From positions 248,001 to 312,000 of the forward strand of contig NZ_JACICD010000005.1 of the NCBI RefSeq assembly GCF_014195655.1: a stretch of DNA of 64,000 nt, in the 5' to 3' direction. The notes under the pieces were generated by a model. It searched no databases. It saw only the letters and a list, made by a program, of their open reading frames with translations, and was not told where the DNA came from. A program made the translations under genes and the position numbers. Of this stretch, positions 46,616-54,789 are shown one piece after another. Numbering within the stretch: the stretch's first letter is position 1; every line of letters starts with the position of its first letter. Source of the DNA: Ancylobacter tetraedralis (GTDB lineage Bacteria > Pseudomonadota > Alphaproteobacteria > Rhizobiales > Xanthobacteraceae).

Positions 46616-47548
46616 CTATCGCCCTCGCCCGCTGAACGCCCCGCTCGCCAGCGCGACGCCGAAGCCGGTCGCCACCACGCCGGCAATCGCGGCGGCATCG
46701 GGATGCTCGCCGAGCACGGGCACCGCGATCAGCGCCGCCAGCGCCGGCACCAGCCCGGTAAAGGCCGCCGCGCGCGAGGAACCCAGCCGCTGGATGGCGA
46801 TTCCGAACGCCACCAGCGCGACCACGCCCGACAGCACGCCCTGCACAACGAGCTGCAACAGCACCTCGCGTCCATAGCCATCGGACACCGCCTGCACCAC
46901 GCCCGGCAGGCCGAACGGGGTGAGGATGATCACCGACCACAGGCCGATAAGGCCGACGATTTCGGTCGCCTTCATGCCGGTGCGGCGAAAGGCCAGCGTG
47001 TAGCCGGCCCACATCGTGGCCCCGCACAGCAGCAGAAGATGGCCGCGCCACGCCCCATCCTGCGGAAACATCACGCCCCGCCCGCCCAGCGCGAGCACCC
47101 CGAGCGCGATGCAGGCGAAACCGAGCGCCCGCGCGAGGCCGAGCCGCTCGCGCAGCACGACGACCGAGATCACCGCCACCACCAGCGGCATGGTGCCGGG
47201 CAGGAGCGGCCCGACATCGGCCGCCGGCACGAAGCGCATCGCATTGCCGACGACGAGGAAGAAAAGCGCGCCCGAACCGAAAAAGCAGAACAGGAAGGGC
47301 ACCAGGCCCCTGCGCGGCCACACGCCGATCCGCAGCCAGGCCGGTGCCAGCATCGTGGCCGGCACGATGAAGCGCAGCCAGCCAACCGTGACGGGCGGCA
47401 AATGGCCATGCACGGCATGGCGCGTGGAAACGATCCAGCCGCCCCAGATGGCGACGGCGAGCAGCGCCGCGCCGATACCGACCAGCCGGTCGGCGAGGGA
47501 TGGATCGACCACGGCTCCAGCCGCGGTCACGGTCGATGATTTCTGCAT
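46616..47548 (-). CDS. EamA/DMT-superfamily transporter
   Basis: 310 residues from the ATG at 47548. Ten membrane segments are arranged as two EamA repeats, with the repeat motifs AVAIWGGWIVSTRHAVHG and GATMWAGYTLAFRRTG, and P-rich ends such as GPLLPGTMPLVVAVISVVVLRERLG. Substrates of such drug/metabolite exporters cannot be inferred. It is divergent from the TauE/SafE gene across a 214-base gap that likely holds both promoters. Confidence 0.87.
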   Translation of the reverse strand: MQKSSTVTAAGAVVDPSLADRLVGIGAALLAVAIWGGWIVSTRHAVHGHLPPVTVGWLRFIVPATMLAPAWLRIGVWPRRGLVPFLFCFFGSGALFFLVVGNAMRFVPAADVGPLLPGTMPLVVAVISVVVLRERLGLARALGFACIALGVLALGGRGVMFPQDGAWRGHLLLLCGATMWAGYTLAFRRTGMKATEIVGLIGLWSVIILTPFGLPGVVQAVSDGYGREVLLQLVVQGVLSGVVALVAFGIAIQRLGSSRAAAFTGLVPALAALIAVPVLGEHPDAAAIAGVVATGFGVALASGAFSGRGR

Positions 47549-47762
47549 GGGGAATCGCCGGCCGCCACGGCGGCCTTCCAATCGCGTGATGCCGCCGCGC
47601 GGCTGAGTTGCCGGAATGTGGCGCGCGCGATGCACCAAGGCAAATGAGTTTTGCCGATCCGCATGGTCACGAAAGCTGATGGACTGGCGCGTTGACGCGC
47701 GCCCGCCGGGGGTCTAGCTCCACGTCCAGCTCAACGCGGACATTCCCGCCCCCGGACATCCC

Positions 47763-48509
47763 ATGCCGTTCGATATGGCCCTCGTCTCGGCCGCCCTGGT
47801 CGCCCTCATTGCCGGGGCGACGCGCGGTTTTTCCGGCTTCGGCGGCGCGCTGATCTTCGTGCCGCTGGTCAGCGCGGTGTTCGGGCCCAAGGTGGCGGCG
47901 CCGACACTTCTGGTCATCGACACCGCCCTGACCCTGCCCTTCGTCGCCTCCGCGCTGCGCGCCTGCATCTGGCGGCAGGTGGCGCCGCTCGCCGTGGGCG
48001 CGGTGGTGGCGGTGCCGTTCGGGGTCATGGTGCTGCGTCACGTCGATGCGCTCACGCTGCGCTGGGCGCTGGCGGGACTCAGCGTCGTGCTGCTCGGCAT
48101 TCTCGTCTCCGGCTGGCGCCATTCCGGCCGGCACGGGCTGCCCACCACGCTGGCGATCGGCGCGCTCGCGGGCACGCTCGGCGGCGCGGCGCAGATGTCC
48201 GGTCCGCCGGTCGTGGCCTACTGGCTGGGCAGCGGCCAGCCTTCCTCTCTCGTGCGCGCCAACCTGTTCGGCTTCTTCGCGCTGGTCACGCTGGCGAGCG
48301 GCACCGCCTATGTCGCCAATGGCCTGATGACGCTGGAGGTCGGCCGGCTGTCGCTGGTGCTCGGCCCGGCCTATGCCCTGGGGCTCTACGCGGGCTCCCG
48401 CGCCTTTCGCGGCGCCAGCGACCGCCATTTCCGCCTCGCCGCCTACTGGATCATCGCCTGCGCGGCTTTCCTCAGCCTACCGCTATTCGACGGCCTGTTC
48501 GGCCGCTGA
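47763..48509 (+). CDS. TauE/SafE family (TSUP) anion permease
   Basis: 248 residues with about eight membrane segments. The TSUP opening LVALIAGATRGFSGFGGALIFVPLVSAV-like region is present, with the second half-repeat at LAIGALAGTLGGAAQMSGPPVVAYWLGSG. Members move sulfite, sulfonates or other organic anions across the inner membrane. It converges with the flavin monooxygenase gene (8-base gap), which might act on an organosulfur compound, but that link is only suggestive. Confidence 0.87.
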   Translation: MPFDMALVSAALVALIAGATRGFSGFGGALIFVPLVSAVFGPKVAAPTLLVIDTALTLPFVASALRACIWRQVAPLAVGAVVAVPFGVMVLRHVDALTLRWALAGLSVVLLGILVSGWRHSGRHGLPTTLAIGALAGTLGGAAQMSGPPVVAYWLGSGQPSSLVRANLFGFFALVTLASGTAYVANGLMTLEVGRLSLVLGPAYALGLYAGSRAFRGASDRHFRLAAYWIIACAAFLSLPLFDGLFGR

Positions 48510-48517
48510 CGCCGGGC

Positions 48518-49846
48518 TCACGCGGGAAAGAACCGGTTGGCCGGGCGCGGCAGGCCCAGATGCTCGCGCAGCGTGGTGCCCTCATATTCCGTGCGGAACA
48601 GGCCGCGCCGCTGCAGTTCCGGCACCACCTTGGCGCAGAAATCCTCCAGACCGCCCGGCAGATACGGAAACATCACGTTGAACCCGTCGCTTGCCTCGGT
48701 CACGAGCCACTCCTCCATCGCGTCGGCAATGGTTGCCGCCGTTCCGACAAAGGACAGGCCGCCATAGCCGCCAAACCGCTGGGCGAGCTGGCGCACGGTG
48801 AGATTCTCCCGCCGCGCCAGCGCGAGGACCCGCGCGCGCCCGCTCTGGCTGGCATTGGTCTGAGGGATATCCGGCAGCGGGCCATCCGGATCGAAGCCGG
48901 AAGCGTCGTGGCCGAGCATGATGGAGAGCGAGGCGATGGCGCTCTCGTAATGGACCAGACTGTCGAGCCGGGCGCGTATGGCGCGCGCCTCCTCCACCGT
49001 GTCGCCGACCACCACGAAGGCACCGGGCAGGATCTTGAGATGATCGCGCGCGCGGCCGAGCGTCTCCATCCGGCCCTTCACGTCGGCATAGAAGGCGCGG
49101 GCGTCCTCGATCCGGCCCGGCGCGGAGAACACCATTTCCGCCGTCTCGGCCGCGAGCTGGCGGCCGGCCTCGGAAGCGCCCGCCTGCACGATCACCGGCC
49201 AGCCCTGCACCGGGCGGGCGATGTTGAGCGGGCCGCGCACCGCGAAATGCGGGCCCTTGTGGTCCAGCACATGCATACGGGCGGGATCGAAGAAGATGCC
49301 GCTCTCCACGTCGCGCACGAAGGCATCGTCGGCGAAACTGTCCCACAATCCCGTCACCACGTCGTAGAATTCGCGGGCGCGGACATAGCGCGCATCGTGC
49401 TCGATTTGCTCCTCCAGCCCGAAATTCAACGCCGCGTCGGGATTGGAGGTGGTGACGATGTTCCACCCCGCCCGCCCGCCGCTGATGTGATCGAGCGATG
49501 CGAAGCGCCGGGCAAGGTTGAACGGCGCCTCGAACGTGGTGGAACAGGTGGCGATCAGCCCGATCCGCTCGGTCGCCCCGGCCAGTGCCGAGAGCAGCGT
49601 GAAGGGCTCGAAGGAGGTGACGGTGTGGCTGCGCTTGAGCGCCTCGACCGGCATGTTGAGCACGGCGAGATGGTCGGCCATGAAGAAGGCGTCGAACTTC
49701 GCCGCTTCCAGCGTTCGGGCGAAGTGCTTGAGATGGGCGAGGTTGAAATTGGCGTCGGGGGAAGCGCCGGGATAGCGCCAGGCGCCGGTGTGGATGCTCA
49801 CGGGACGCATGAACGCGCCGAGATGGAGCTGTCGCGACTGGGCCAT
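48518..49846 (-). CDS. LLM-class flavin-dependent monooxygenase (NtaA/SnaA/DszA type)
   Basis: 442 residues from the ATG at 49846, preceded by GGAGGG. The bacterial luciferase fold carries NtaA/DszA-type stretches: HTGAWRYPGASPDANFNLAH, FDAFFMADHLAVLNM, GRAGWNIVTTSNPDAALNFG and VIVQAGASEAGRQLAA. Such enzymes use FMNH2 from a partner reductase to attack chelators, dibenzothiophene sulfone or alkanesulfonate-like substrates. No reductase gene is adjacent and the substrate is unknown. Confidence 0.87.
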   Translation of the reverse strand: MAQSRQLHLGAFMRPVSIHTGAWRYPGASPDANFNLAHLKHFARTLEAAKFDAFFMADHLAVLNMPVEALKRSHTVTSFEPFTLLSALAGATERIGLIATCSTTFEAPFNLARRFASLDHISGGRAGWNIVTTSNPDAALNFGLEEQIEHDARYVRAREFYDVVTGLWDSFADDAFVRDVESGIFFDPARMHVLDHKGPHFAVRGPLNIARPVQGWPVIVQAGASEAGRQLAAETAEMVFSAPGRIEDARAFYADVKGRMETLGRARDHLKILPGAFVVVGDTVEEARAIRARLDSLVHYESAIASLSIMLGHDASGFDPDGPLPDIPQTNASQSGRARVLALARRENLTVRQLAQRFGGYGGLSFVGTAATIADAMEEWLVTEASDGFNVMFPYLPGGLEDFCAKVVPELQRRGLFRTEYEGTTLREHLGLPRPANRFFPA

Positions 49847-50030
49847 GGTCCCTCCGAGCGTACCCGCCGGCATGGAGCCGGCCCGCCGAGAGAGCTATGT
49901 GCTGGCGTCGCGTGGCGCCAGACCGGTCACCGGAATTTAATACCGGGCGACGCGGCGCAGGCTTTCCGACGAGGCACTCGCCGACGGCGATGCGCCGATC
50001 CGGCCCCTCACCGAGCCGCATGCCGGGGCA

Positions 50031-50082
50031 CCTCTCCCCGCCGGGGAGAGGGCCCGCCGTCGCCCCAGTGGCGACGGCGGGC
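50031..50082. repeat. REP-like palindrome joined to a perfect 13-base hairpin after yebC
   Basis: CCTCTCCCCG/CCGGGGAGAGG (50031-50051) is followed directly by GCCCGCCGTCGCC-ccagt-GGCGACGGCGGGC (50052-50082), a perfect 13-base stem, about 40 bases beyond the yebC stop on the minus strand. A CCCCTCACC box (50004-50012) matches the internal arm of the element in the gbcA-gbcB gap. The second hairpin may end yebC transcription although it lacks a T-run. Confidence 0.7.
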
Positions 50083-50119
50083 GCTCACGCGCTCAGGCCT
50101 CGGTTCGACGGATGAGCGC

Positions 50120-50866
50120 TCACGCACTCATCTTGGCGACGAAGGCGTCGGACAGCTCGAAATTGGCGTAGACGTTCTGCACGTCGTCATTGTCGTTCAG
50201 CGTGTCGATGAGGCGGACCAGCTTCTCCGCCATCTCGTCATCGACCGCGATCGTGTTCTGCGGGCGCCACACCAGGCCGGACTTGCGCGGCTCGCCGAAC
50301 CGGGATTCCAGCGCGCGTGCAACCTCGTGCAGGTTCTCGATCGAGCAGACCACCTCGTGGCCGTTCTCGTCGGACGTCACGTCGTCGGCGCCAGCCTCGA
50401 TGGCGGCTTCCAGCATGTCGTCGGCGGACGCGCGGGAGGCATCGAACTCGACCGTGCCGATGCGGTCGAACATGAAGGAGACCGCCCCGGTTTCCGCCAG
50501 CGCACCGCCCGACTTGGTGAAGTAGGATCGCACTTCCGAGGCGGTGCGGTTGCGGTTGTCGGTCAGCGCCTCGACGATGACGGCGACGCCGCCGGGGCCG
50601 TAGCCCTCATAGCGGATCTCGTCATAATTCTCGGCATCGCCGCCCAGCGCCTTCTTGATGGCGCGGTCGATATTGTCCTTGGGCATGTTCTCGGCGCGGG
50701 CCGCGAGGATGGCGGCGCGCAGGCGCGGGTTCATGTTGGGATCGGGCATGCCGAGCTTGGCGGCCACGGTGATTTCGCGCGCCAGCTTGGAGAACAGCTT
50801 GGAGCGCACCGCGTCCTGCTTGCCCTTGCGGTGCATGATGTTCTTGAATTGCGAATGACCGGCCAT
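50120..50866 (-). CDS. yebC: YebC/PmpR family transcription/translation regulator
   Basis: 248 residues of the TACO1/YebC family. It opens with [31 protein letters not shown] and has [29 protein letters not shown] in the middle domain, ending with the conserved acidic C-terminal domain. These proteins bind DNA or act on ribosomes stalled at proline runs. It lies in the usual neighbourhood upstream of the ruv genes and downstream of the YmdB-type gene. Confidence 0.95.
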   Translation of the reverse strand: MAGHSQFKNIMHRKGKQDAVRSKLFSKLAREITVAAKLGMPDPNMNPRLRAAILAARAENMPKDNIDRAIKKALGGDAENYDEIRYEGYGPGGVAVIVEALTDNRNRTASEVRSYFTKSGGALAETGAVSFMFDRIGTVEFDASRASADDMLEAAIEAGADDVTSDENGHEVVCSIENLHEVARALESRFGEPRKSGLVWRPQNTIAVDDEMAEKLVRLIDTLNDNDDVQNVYANFELSDAFVAKMSA

Positions 50867-51268
50867 GACCGCCTCTCCACGTCTGGCGGCCGGGGCCCTT
50901 GACGGTCCTTCGCCGCGCTTGTCGCCTGTACGAAATGTCGCGTGGCTTATAGGCGCAAGGGTGCGGGCACGTAAAGCTGGCTATGCGCGTCACGCCCGGC
51001 CTGCTCCGCGTGACGGCTCGCCAGCGCCGCCGCGATCCGCCGCGCCATCTCCTCGCGCAAGGCGAGCCGGGCTCGCCCCGGCCCTTCGCGGCAGAACGCA
51101 TCGTCCTCGCCCTCCTCCACCCGCAGCCTGGCGCCAAGGGCCGTCCGGCGAAGAAGGCTCAGGATCATCGAAGGCTCAGGATCATCGCACGGCGCTGGCG
51201 GGTCGTCGCAGGGCACGTCGCCGGTCGAACATATCCCGCGGGCGAAGACCGGGCGCGACAGGGCGCCC
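50867..51268. other. 402-base gap between yebC and the YmdB-type gene
   Basis: A minus-strand frame of about 73 codons (51168 to 50947) is the only candidate gene. It lacks a ribosome-binding site, and its start lies in a 16-base direct repeat (AGGCTCAGGATCATCG twice, about 51156-51187). I cannot support it as coding. The yebC promoter should lie near 50900-50950. Confidence 0.45.
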
Positions 51269-52084
51269 CTACCAGAAGGCGGGCACGGCCTCTTCCAGCG
51301 CGCCGCCGATGCGCACCGGAGCGACCTTCACCGCGCGCCCGGCGCCATTCGTCTCCACCGCGAGGCCCGAGAGCGTGCCCGGCCCCGATGCCGGTTCGAA
51401 GCGGGAGGAGCCGATCTTGCGGGTGAAGCGGCGGAGAGGCTCTTCCTTGTCCATGCCGATCACCCCGTCATAGGCGCCGCACATGCCGACATCCGTCATG
51501 TAGGCGGTACCGCCCGCGAGAATGCGGTGATCGGCGGTCGGCACATGGGTATGGGTGCCCACCACCAGGCTGGCCCGCCCGTCGCACCAATGGCCGAAAG
51601 CCTGCTTCTCGCTGGTGGTCTCGGCGTGAAAATCGATGATCACCGCGTCCGAGACCAGCCCGAGCGGGCCGGCGTCCAATTCGCGGTCGATACTCGCGAA
51701 GGGGTCGTCCATCGGATCCATGAAGGCACGGCCCATCATGTTGACGACCAGCACCCGCGCGCCATTCTGCGCCTCGACCAGCGCCGCGCCGCGTCCCGGC
51801 GTACCCGGCGGATAATTGGCCGGGCGCACGAGGCGCGGCGCGCGCTCGATGAATACCAGCGCCTCGCGCTGGTCGAACGCATGATTGCCGAGCGTCACGG
51901 CATCGGCGCCGGCCTCGAGAAACTCGTCATAGATCGCCTCGGTGATGCCGAAGCCGCCGGCGGCGTTCTCCCCGTTCACGACAACGAAATCGAGCGCCCA
52001 TTCCCGGCGCAGACGGGGAAGATGCTGCAACACGACCTGACGCCCCGGCCGGCCGACCACGTCACCAAGAAACAGGATGCGCAT
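51269..52084 (-). CDS. YmdB-type metallophosphoesterase (TIGR00282 family)
   Basis: 271 residues. The dinuclear-metal motifs are ILFLGDVVGRPGR, VVNGENAAGGFGI, TLGNHAFDQ, IIDFHAETTSEKQA and VVGTHTHVPTADHR, all in order. Homologues are 2',3'-cyclic nucleotide phosphodiesterases, and the Bacillus protein YmdB affects biofilm and motility. Here it follows fau by 3 bases, so the two are one operon. Confidence 0.92.
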   Translation of the reverse strand: MRILFLGDVVGRPGRQVVLQHLPRLRREWALDFVVVNGENAAGGFGITEAIYDEFLEAGADAVTLGNHAFDQREALVFIERAPRLVRPANYPPGTPGRGAALVEAQNGARVLVVNMMGRAFMDPMDDPFASIDRELDAGPLGLVSDAVIIDFHAETTSEKQAFGHWCDGRASLVVGTHTHVPTADHRILAGGTAYMTDVGMCGAYDGVIGMDKEEPLRRFTRKIGSSRFEPASGPGTLSGLAVETNGAGRAVKVAPVRIGGALEEAVPAFW

Positions 52085-52087
52085 GCT

Positions 52088-52693
52088 TTATTCCCCGGCC
52101 GGCAGAACGATGCCGGTATCGGTGGCGATGGCGTCGAGCCGCTCGTCATGGGCCTCGACCGGTACGGTGGGAAGCTGCTGCACGGCGAAGGCATAGCCGA
52201 CCGCCTCGACCCGCTTGGCCCGGCGCAGCAGCGCCAGCGTGCGGTCGTAGAAGCCTCCGCCATAGCCGAGCCGGTTGCCCAGCGCGTCGAACGCCGCCAG
52301 CGGCACGACCAGCACATCCGGCGAGACGGCCGGCGCGGATTCGGGGGGCACGGGAATTTGCAGCCGGCCGGGACCGGCCGAAAGCACCAGTTCCTCGCCC
52401 GGCTCCCAAAGCCGGAACAGCAGCGGCTTGCCGCACTCCACCACCACCGGCAGAGCGATGGACGCTCCCGCCGCGCGCAGGCGGCGCACCAATGGCGCGG
52501 TTGGGATTTCCGAACCGATGGCGGCGAAGACCGAGACAATCTCGCCGCTCACCTCGCCCAGCCAGTCCAGCGCGTTGGCAGCGGCCACCTCTGCCGCCGC
52601 CTCGCGCGCAGCCGGCAGCATCGCCGCCCGGCGTGCCAGGGCGATGGAGCGGAGGCTGGCCTTGTCGAGTGTGAGGTCGGACTTGCGGGACAT
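52088..52693 (-). CDS. fau: 5-formyltetrahydrofolate cyclo-ligase
   Basis: 201 residues. The N-terminal Lys-containing ATP-binding stretch and the C-terminal signature GNRLGYGGGFYDRTLALL are present. It converts 5-formyl-THF to 5,10-methenyl-THF, salvaging a folate that inhibits serine hydroxymethyltransferase. This is useful in a cell loading folate with one-carbon units from betaine demethylation. A 6S RNA candidate lies immediately upstream, the arrangement seen in many proteobacteria. Confidence 0.92.
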   Translation of the reverse strand: MSRKSDLTLDKASLRSIALARRAAMLPAAREAAAEVAAANALDWLGEVSGEIVSVFAAIGSEIPTAPLVRRLRAAGASIALPVVVECGKPLLFRLWEPGEELVLSAGPGRLQIPVPPESAPAVSPDVLVVPLAAFDALGNRLGYGGGFYDRTLALLRRAKRVEAVGYAFAVQQLPTVPVEAHDERLDAIATDTGIVLPAGE

Positions 52694-52734
52694 GATGCGA
52701 TGAGTGCGGAGCCGCGATGGCCGTTGGAGGATCG

Positions 52735-52862
52735 ATCCCGGGAACCTACAACGTAGGTGGGCGCCGTGTGTCCGGACCCACGGGTCCGGTCAGGGACAGC
52801 TCCCTTTGAGATCGATAAGGCCCCGGGGAATATGTTCTCCGGACGAACCTCACAGCCCCGCA
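52735..52862 (-). ncRNA. ssrS: 6S RNA candidate upstream of fau
   Basis: On the minus strand a TAGATT -10 box (52873-52868) precedes about 125 bases that start with GGGGCTGTG. The closing stem pairs GGGGCTGTG (52859-52851) with CACACGGCGCCC (52770-52759). The 3' half carries the hairpin CGGACCC-gt-GGGTCCG, then ACCTAC-gtt-GTAGGT. These elements, the size and the position before the cyclo-ligase gene match alphaproteobacterial 6S RNA, which binds RNA polymerase and adjusts transcription in stationary phase. Ends are approximate. Confidence 0.65.
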
Positions 52863-52988
52863 TGACAAATCTAGGACGACCGGGTCCGAATTGCCAGAGG
52901 GGTAATGCCGAAGGTGAACAGCTTTCCGCGAGCAGGGTGAAAGGCAGGGGATCCGGCCGGCGGATTCGGAGCTGGGTCCGGGATCGAC

Positions 52989-53050
52989 GCTCCGCCTGCG
53001 GAGTTACCTGTCCGGGAGACGTCGACGCTCGGTCTCCCGGACGAGCGGAG
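52989..53050. repeat. Nested perfect inverted repeat beyond the quinone oxidoreductase gene
   Basis: GTCCGGGAGAC (53010-53020) and GTCTCCCGGAC (53032-53042) are perfect 11-base arms around an 11-base loop. Outer arms GCTCCG (52989-52994) and CGGAGC (53045-53050) extend the symmetry. It lies about 90 bases after the stop of the minus-strand gene at 53141 and may end its transcript. The remaining bases to 53140 hold no gene I can support. Confidence 0.6.
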
Positions 53051-53140
53051 CCGAAGCCGGCGCGCCGAGCCGGGACCCCGCGCGAGACGGATGCATCGAA
53101 TCCAACGCTTCCCCCGAACTCAACGCTTCGGCCGAATTCC

Positions 53141-54184
53141 TCAGTCCACCTTCAGCATGATCTTGCCGATATGGGCGCTGGTTTCCATCAGCGCATGGGC
53201 GGCGCTGGCCTGCGCGAGCGGGAAGGAGCGGTCCAGCACCGGCTTCACCGTGCCGGCCTCGATCAGCGGCCACACCTTCTCGCGCAGCGACGCCGCGATG
53301 GCGGCCTTTTCCGCCTTGGGGCGCGAGCGCAGCGTCGAGCCCATGTGCGAGAGGCGCTTCAGCATCAGCCGTATGAAGTCCATCTGCACCTTCGAGCCGT
53401 CCATGAAGGCGATCTGCACGATGCGCCCCTGCGGCGACGCGGCTTCGTAATTGCGCGGGATATAGGAGCCGCCGACCATGTCGAGAATGACGTTGACGCC
53501 CTTCCCCCCGGTCTTCTCCTTGATCACGGCGACGAAGTCCTCGGTCTTGTAGTCGATGGCGACATCCGCGCCGAGGTCCCGGCACACATCGCATTTGGCC
53601 GCGCTGCCGGCGGTGGCGAACACCCGCGCGCCGAACGCCTTGGCCAGCTGGATCGCCGTGGTGCCGATACCGGACGTGCCGCCATGGACAAGGAAGTTCT
53701 CGCCCGCCTTCAGCCCGGCCAGATCGAACACATTGGTCCACACGGTGAAGAAGGTCTCCGGCAGCGCCGCCGCCTCAAGCAGCGAGAGCCCGGCGGGCAC
53801 CGGCAGCGCCGAGGCGGCATCCGCCAGGCAGTATTCGGCATAGCCGCCGCCCGACACCAGCGCGCAGACCTTGTCTCCGAGCGTCCAGCCGGTCGCGCCC
53901 TCACCAAGCGCCACCACCTCGCCGGCGATCTCCAGCCCGGGAATGTCCGAGGCGCCGGGCGGCGGCGGGTAGAACCCCTTGCGCTGCATCACATCCGGAC
54001 GGTTGACGCCGGCGGCGGCGACCTTGACCAGGATTTCGCCCGGCCCAGGCCGGGGCACCGGGCGCTGTTCGGGAACCAGCGCCTCCGGGCCGCCGGGCGT
54101 GGGCAGGCCGATGGCGGTCATGCTGGCGGGCAGGTTGGACACGGCGGGCTCGGTCATGGCGGGCTCGGTCACGGCGTTTCCCAT
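53141..54184 (-). CDS. NAD(P)H:quinone oxidoreductase, PIG3/QOR-like MDR family
   Basis: 347 residues from the ATG at 54184. A TEPA-containing duplicated leader (from a 15-base tandem repeat near 54147-54176) precedes the medium-chain dehydrogenase/reductase fold. It includes AAGVNRPDVMQRKGFYPPPPG, GLEIAGEVVALGEGATGW and the nucleotide-binding HGGTSGIGTTAIQLAKAFGA. No zinc ligands are seen, consistent with the quinone oxidoreductase branch that reduces quinones with NADPH. An ATG after the duplicated leader is a possible alternative start. Confidence 0.87.
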   Translation of the reverse strand: MGNAVTEPAMTEPAVSNLPASMTAIGLPTPGGPEALVPEQRPVPRPGPGEILVKVAAAGVNRPDVMQRKGFYPPPPGASDIPGLEIAGEVVALGEGATGWTLGDKVCALVSGGGYAEYCLADAASALPVPAGLSLLEAAALPETFFTVWTNVFDLAGLKAGENFLVHGGTSGIGTTAIQLAKAFGARVFATAGSAAKCDVCRDLGADVAIDYKTEDFVAVIKEKTGGKGVNVILDMVGGSYIPRNYEAASPQGRIVQIAFMDGSKVQMDFIRLMLKRLSHMGSTLRSRPKAEKAAIAASLREKVWPLIEAGTVKPVLDRSFPLAQASAAHALMETSAHIGKIMLKVD

Positions 54185-54309
54185 CCTTCTCGGTTCACCC
54201 GGGTGTCCTAGGTGAAGCCGCCGGCACTGGCAACCGGCCGGGCCGCGCCATAGATACTCCCCGATGGAGTGGCGAGACGGTCCACGCATGAAAATGGGGG
54301 AGAAGGCAC

Positions 54310-54513
54310 ATGGCCCTGGACGATGATCCCTTCGCGGTGCCGCCGCTGAGGAAGGCCGCCGGTCTCGAAGTCGGCGGCGATCTCTCGACCCTGTCGGAAA
54401 CCGAAATCGAGGAGCGAATCGGCCGGCTCGAAGCGGAGATCGGGCGGCTGAGACAGACGCTGGCGACCAAGCGCGCCTCGCGCGAGGCGGCGGAGAATGT
54501 CTTCAAGCGCTAG
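54310..54513 (+). CDS. DUF1192 family small protein
   Basis: 67 residues: ALDDDPFAVPP, then a coiled-coil helix (LSTLSETEIEERIGRLEAEI and onward) ending in NVFKR. This is the full length of DUF1192, a family confined to alphaproteobacteria and of unknown function. A GGGGGAGAAGG ribosome-binding site precedes the ATG. Gene order DUF1192 then rcdA/DUF1465 appears conserved in this group (from general knowledge). Confidence 0.85.
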   Translation: MALDDDPFAVPPLRKAAGLEVGGDLSTLSETEIEERIGRLEAEIGRLRQTLATKRASREAAENVFKR

Positions 54514-54529
54514 ACCCGGAAGGGGCCGA

Positions 54530-54544
54530 TTAACCAAGCGTTAA
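54530..54544 (+). promoter_or_regulatory. Perfect CtrA box
   Basis: TTAA-CCAAGCG-TTAA matches the TTAA-N7-TTAA consensus of the cell-cycle regulator CtrA exactly. I noticed no other perfect copy in the window. A TATTAC -10-like element follows at 54556-54561, placing the box over the -35 region of a start near 54568. Confidence 0.7.
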
Positions 54545-54567
54545 GCTTTCTGAACTATTACTGGCGT

Positions 54568-54660
54568 CGGTCCAGTTTTCGACCGCGAGTGGCCCTGTCC
54601 ACTCTGTTTGACGCATCCCTGTCTATGACTTCCGAGCCGCCTCCGGGCGGCTCTTTTTTT
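54568..54660 (+). ncRNA. Candidate small RNA driven by the CtrA box
   Basis: The 93-base stretch after the predicted promoter has no coding potential but folds into three consecutive hairpins: CGGTC/GACCG (54568-54585), GAGTGG/CCACTC (54587-54604) and a rho-independent terminator (54634-54660). It lies between DUF1192 and rcdA. Alternatively it is an attenuated leader of rcdA, whose start is 130 bases further on. Confidence 0.45.
54634..54660 (+). terminator. Rho-independent terminator upstream of rcdA
   Basis: GAGCCGCC-tccg-GGCGGCTC followed by seven T residues, a textbook intrinsic terminator on the plus strand. It ends either the DUF1192 transcript or the small RNA candidate. Confidence 0.92.
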
Positions 54661-54789
54661 GTTTATCCCGTCCGCGTTGCGCCGCAGCCGCAGCCATTGG
54701 CGAGCGGCTACGCTATATCGTGTGTTCGAGTGCCCGATCGACGCGGAACGGGGACGGCGCCCGGCAAGCGGACGCACAGGGGACAGGCA

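Noticed and set aside
50947..51168. Possible 73-codon minus-strand gene between yebC and the YmdB-type gene
   Set aside because: No ribosome-binding site, its start lies in a 16-base direct repeat, and the composition looks like untranslated GC-rich DNA.
52757..54211. Long plus-strand frame of 484 codons opposite the quinone oxidoreductase and 6S region
   Set aside because: It is a high-GC shadow frame rich in Arg, Gly and His without a recognisable fold, opposite a convincing MDR-family gene.
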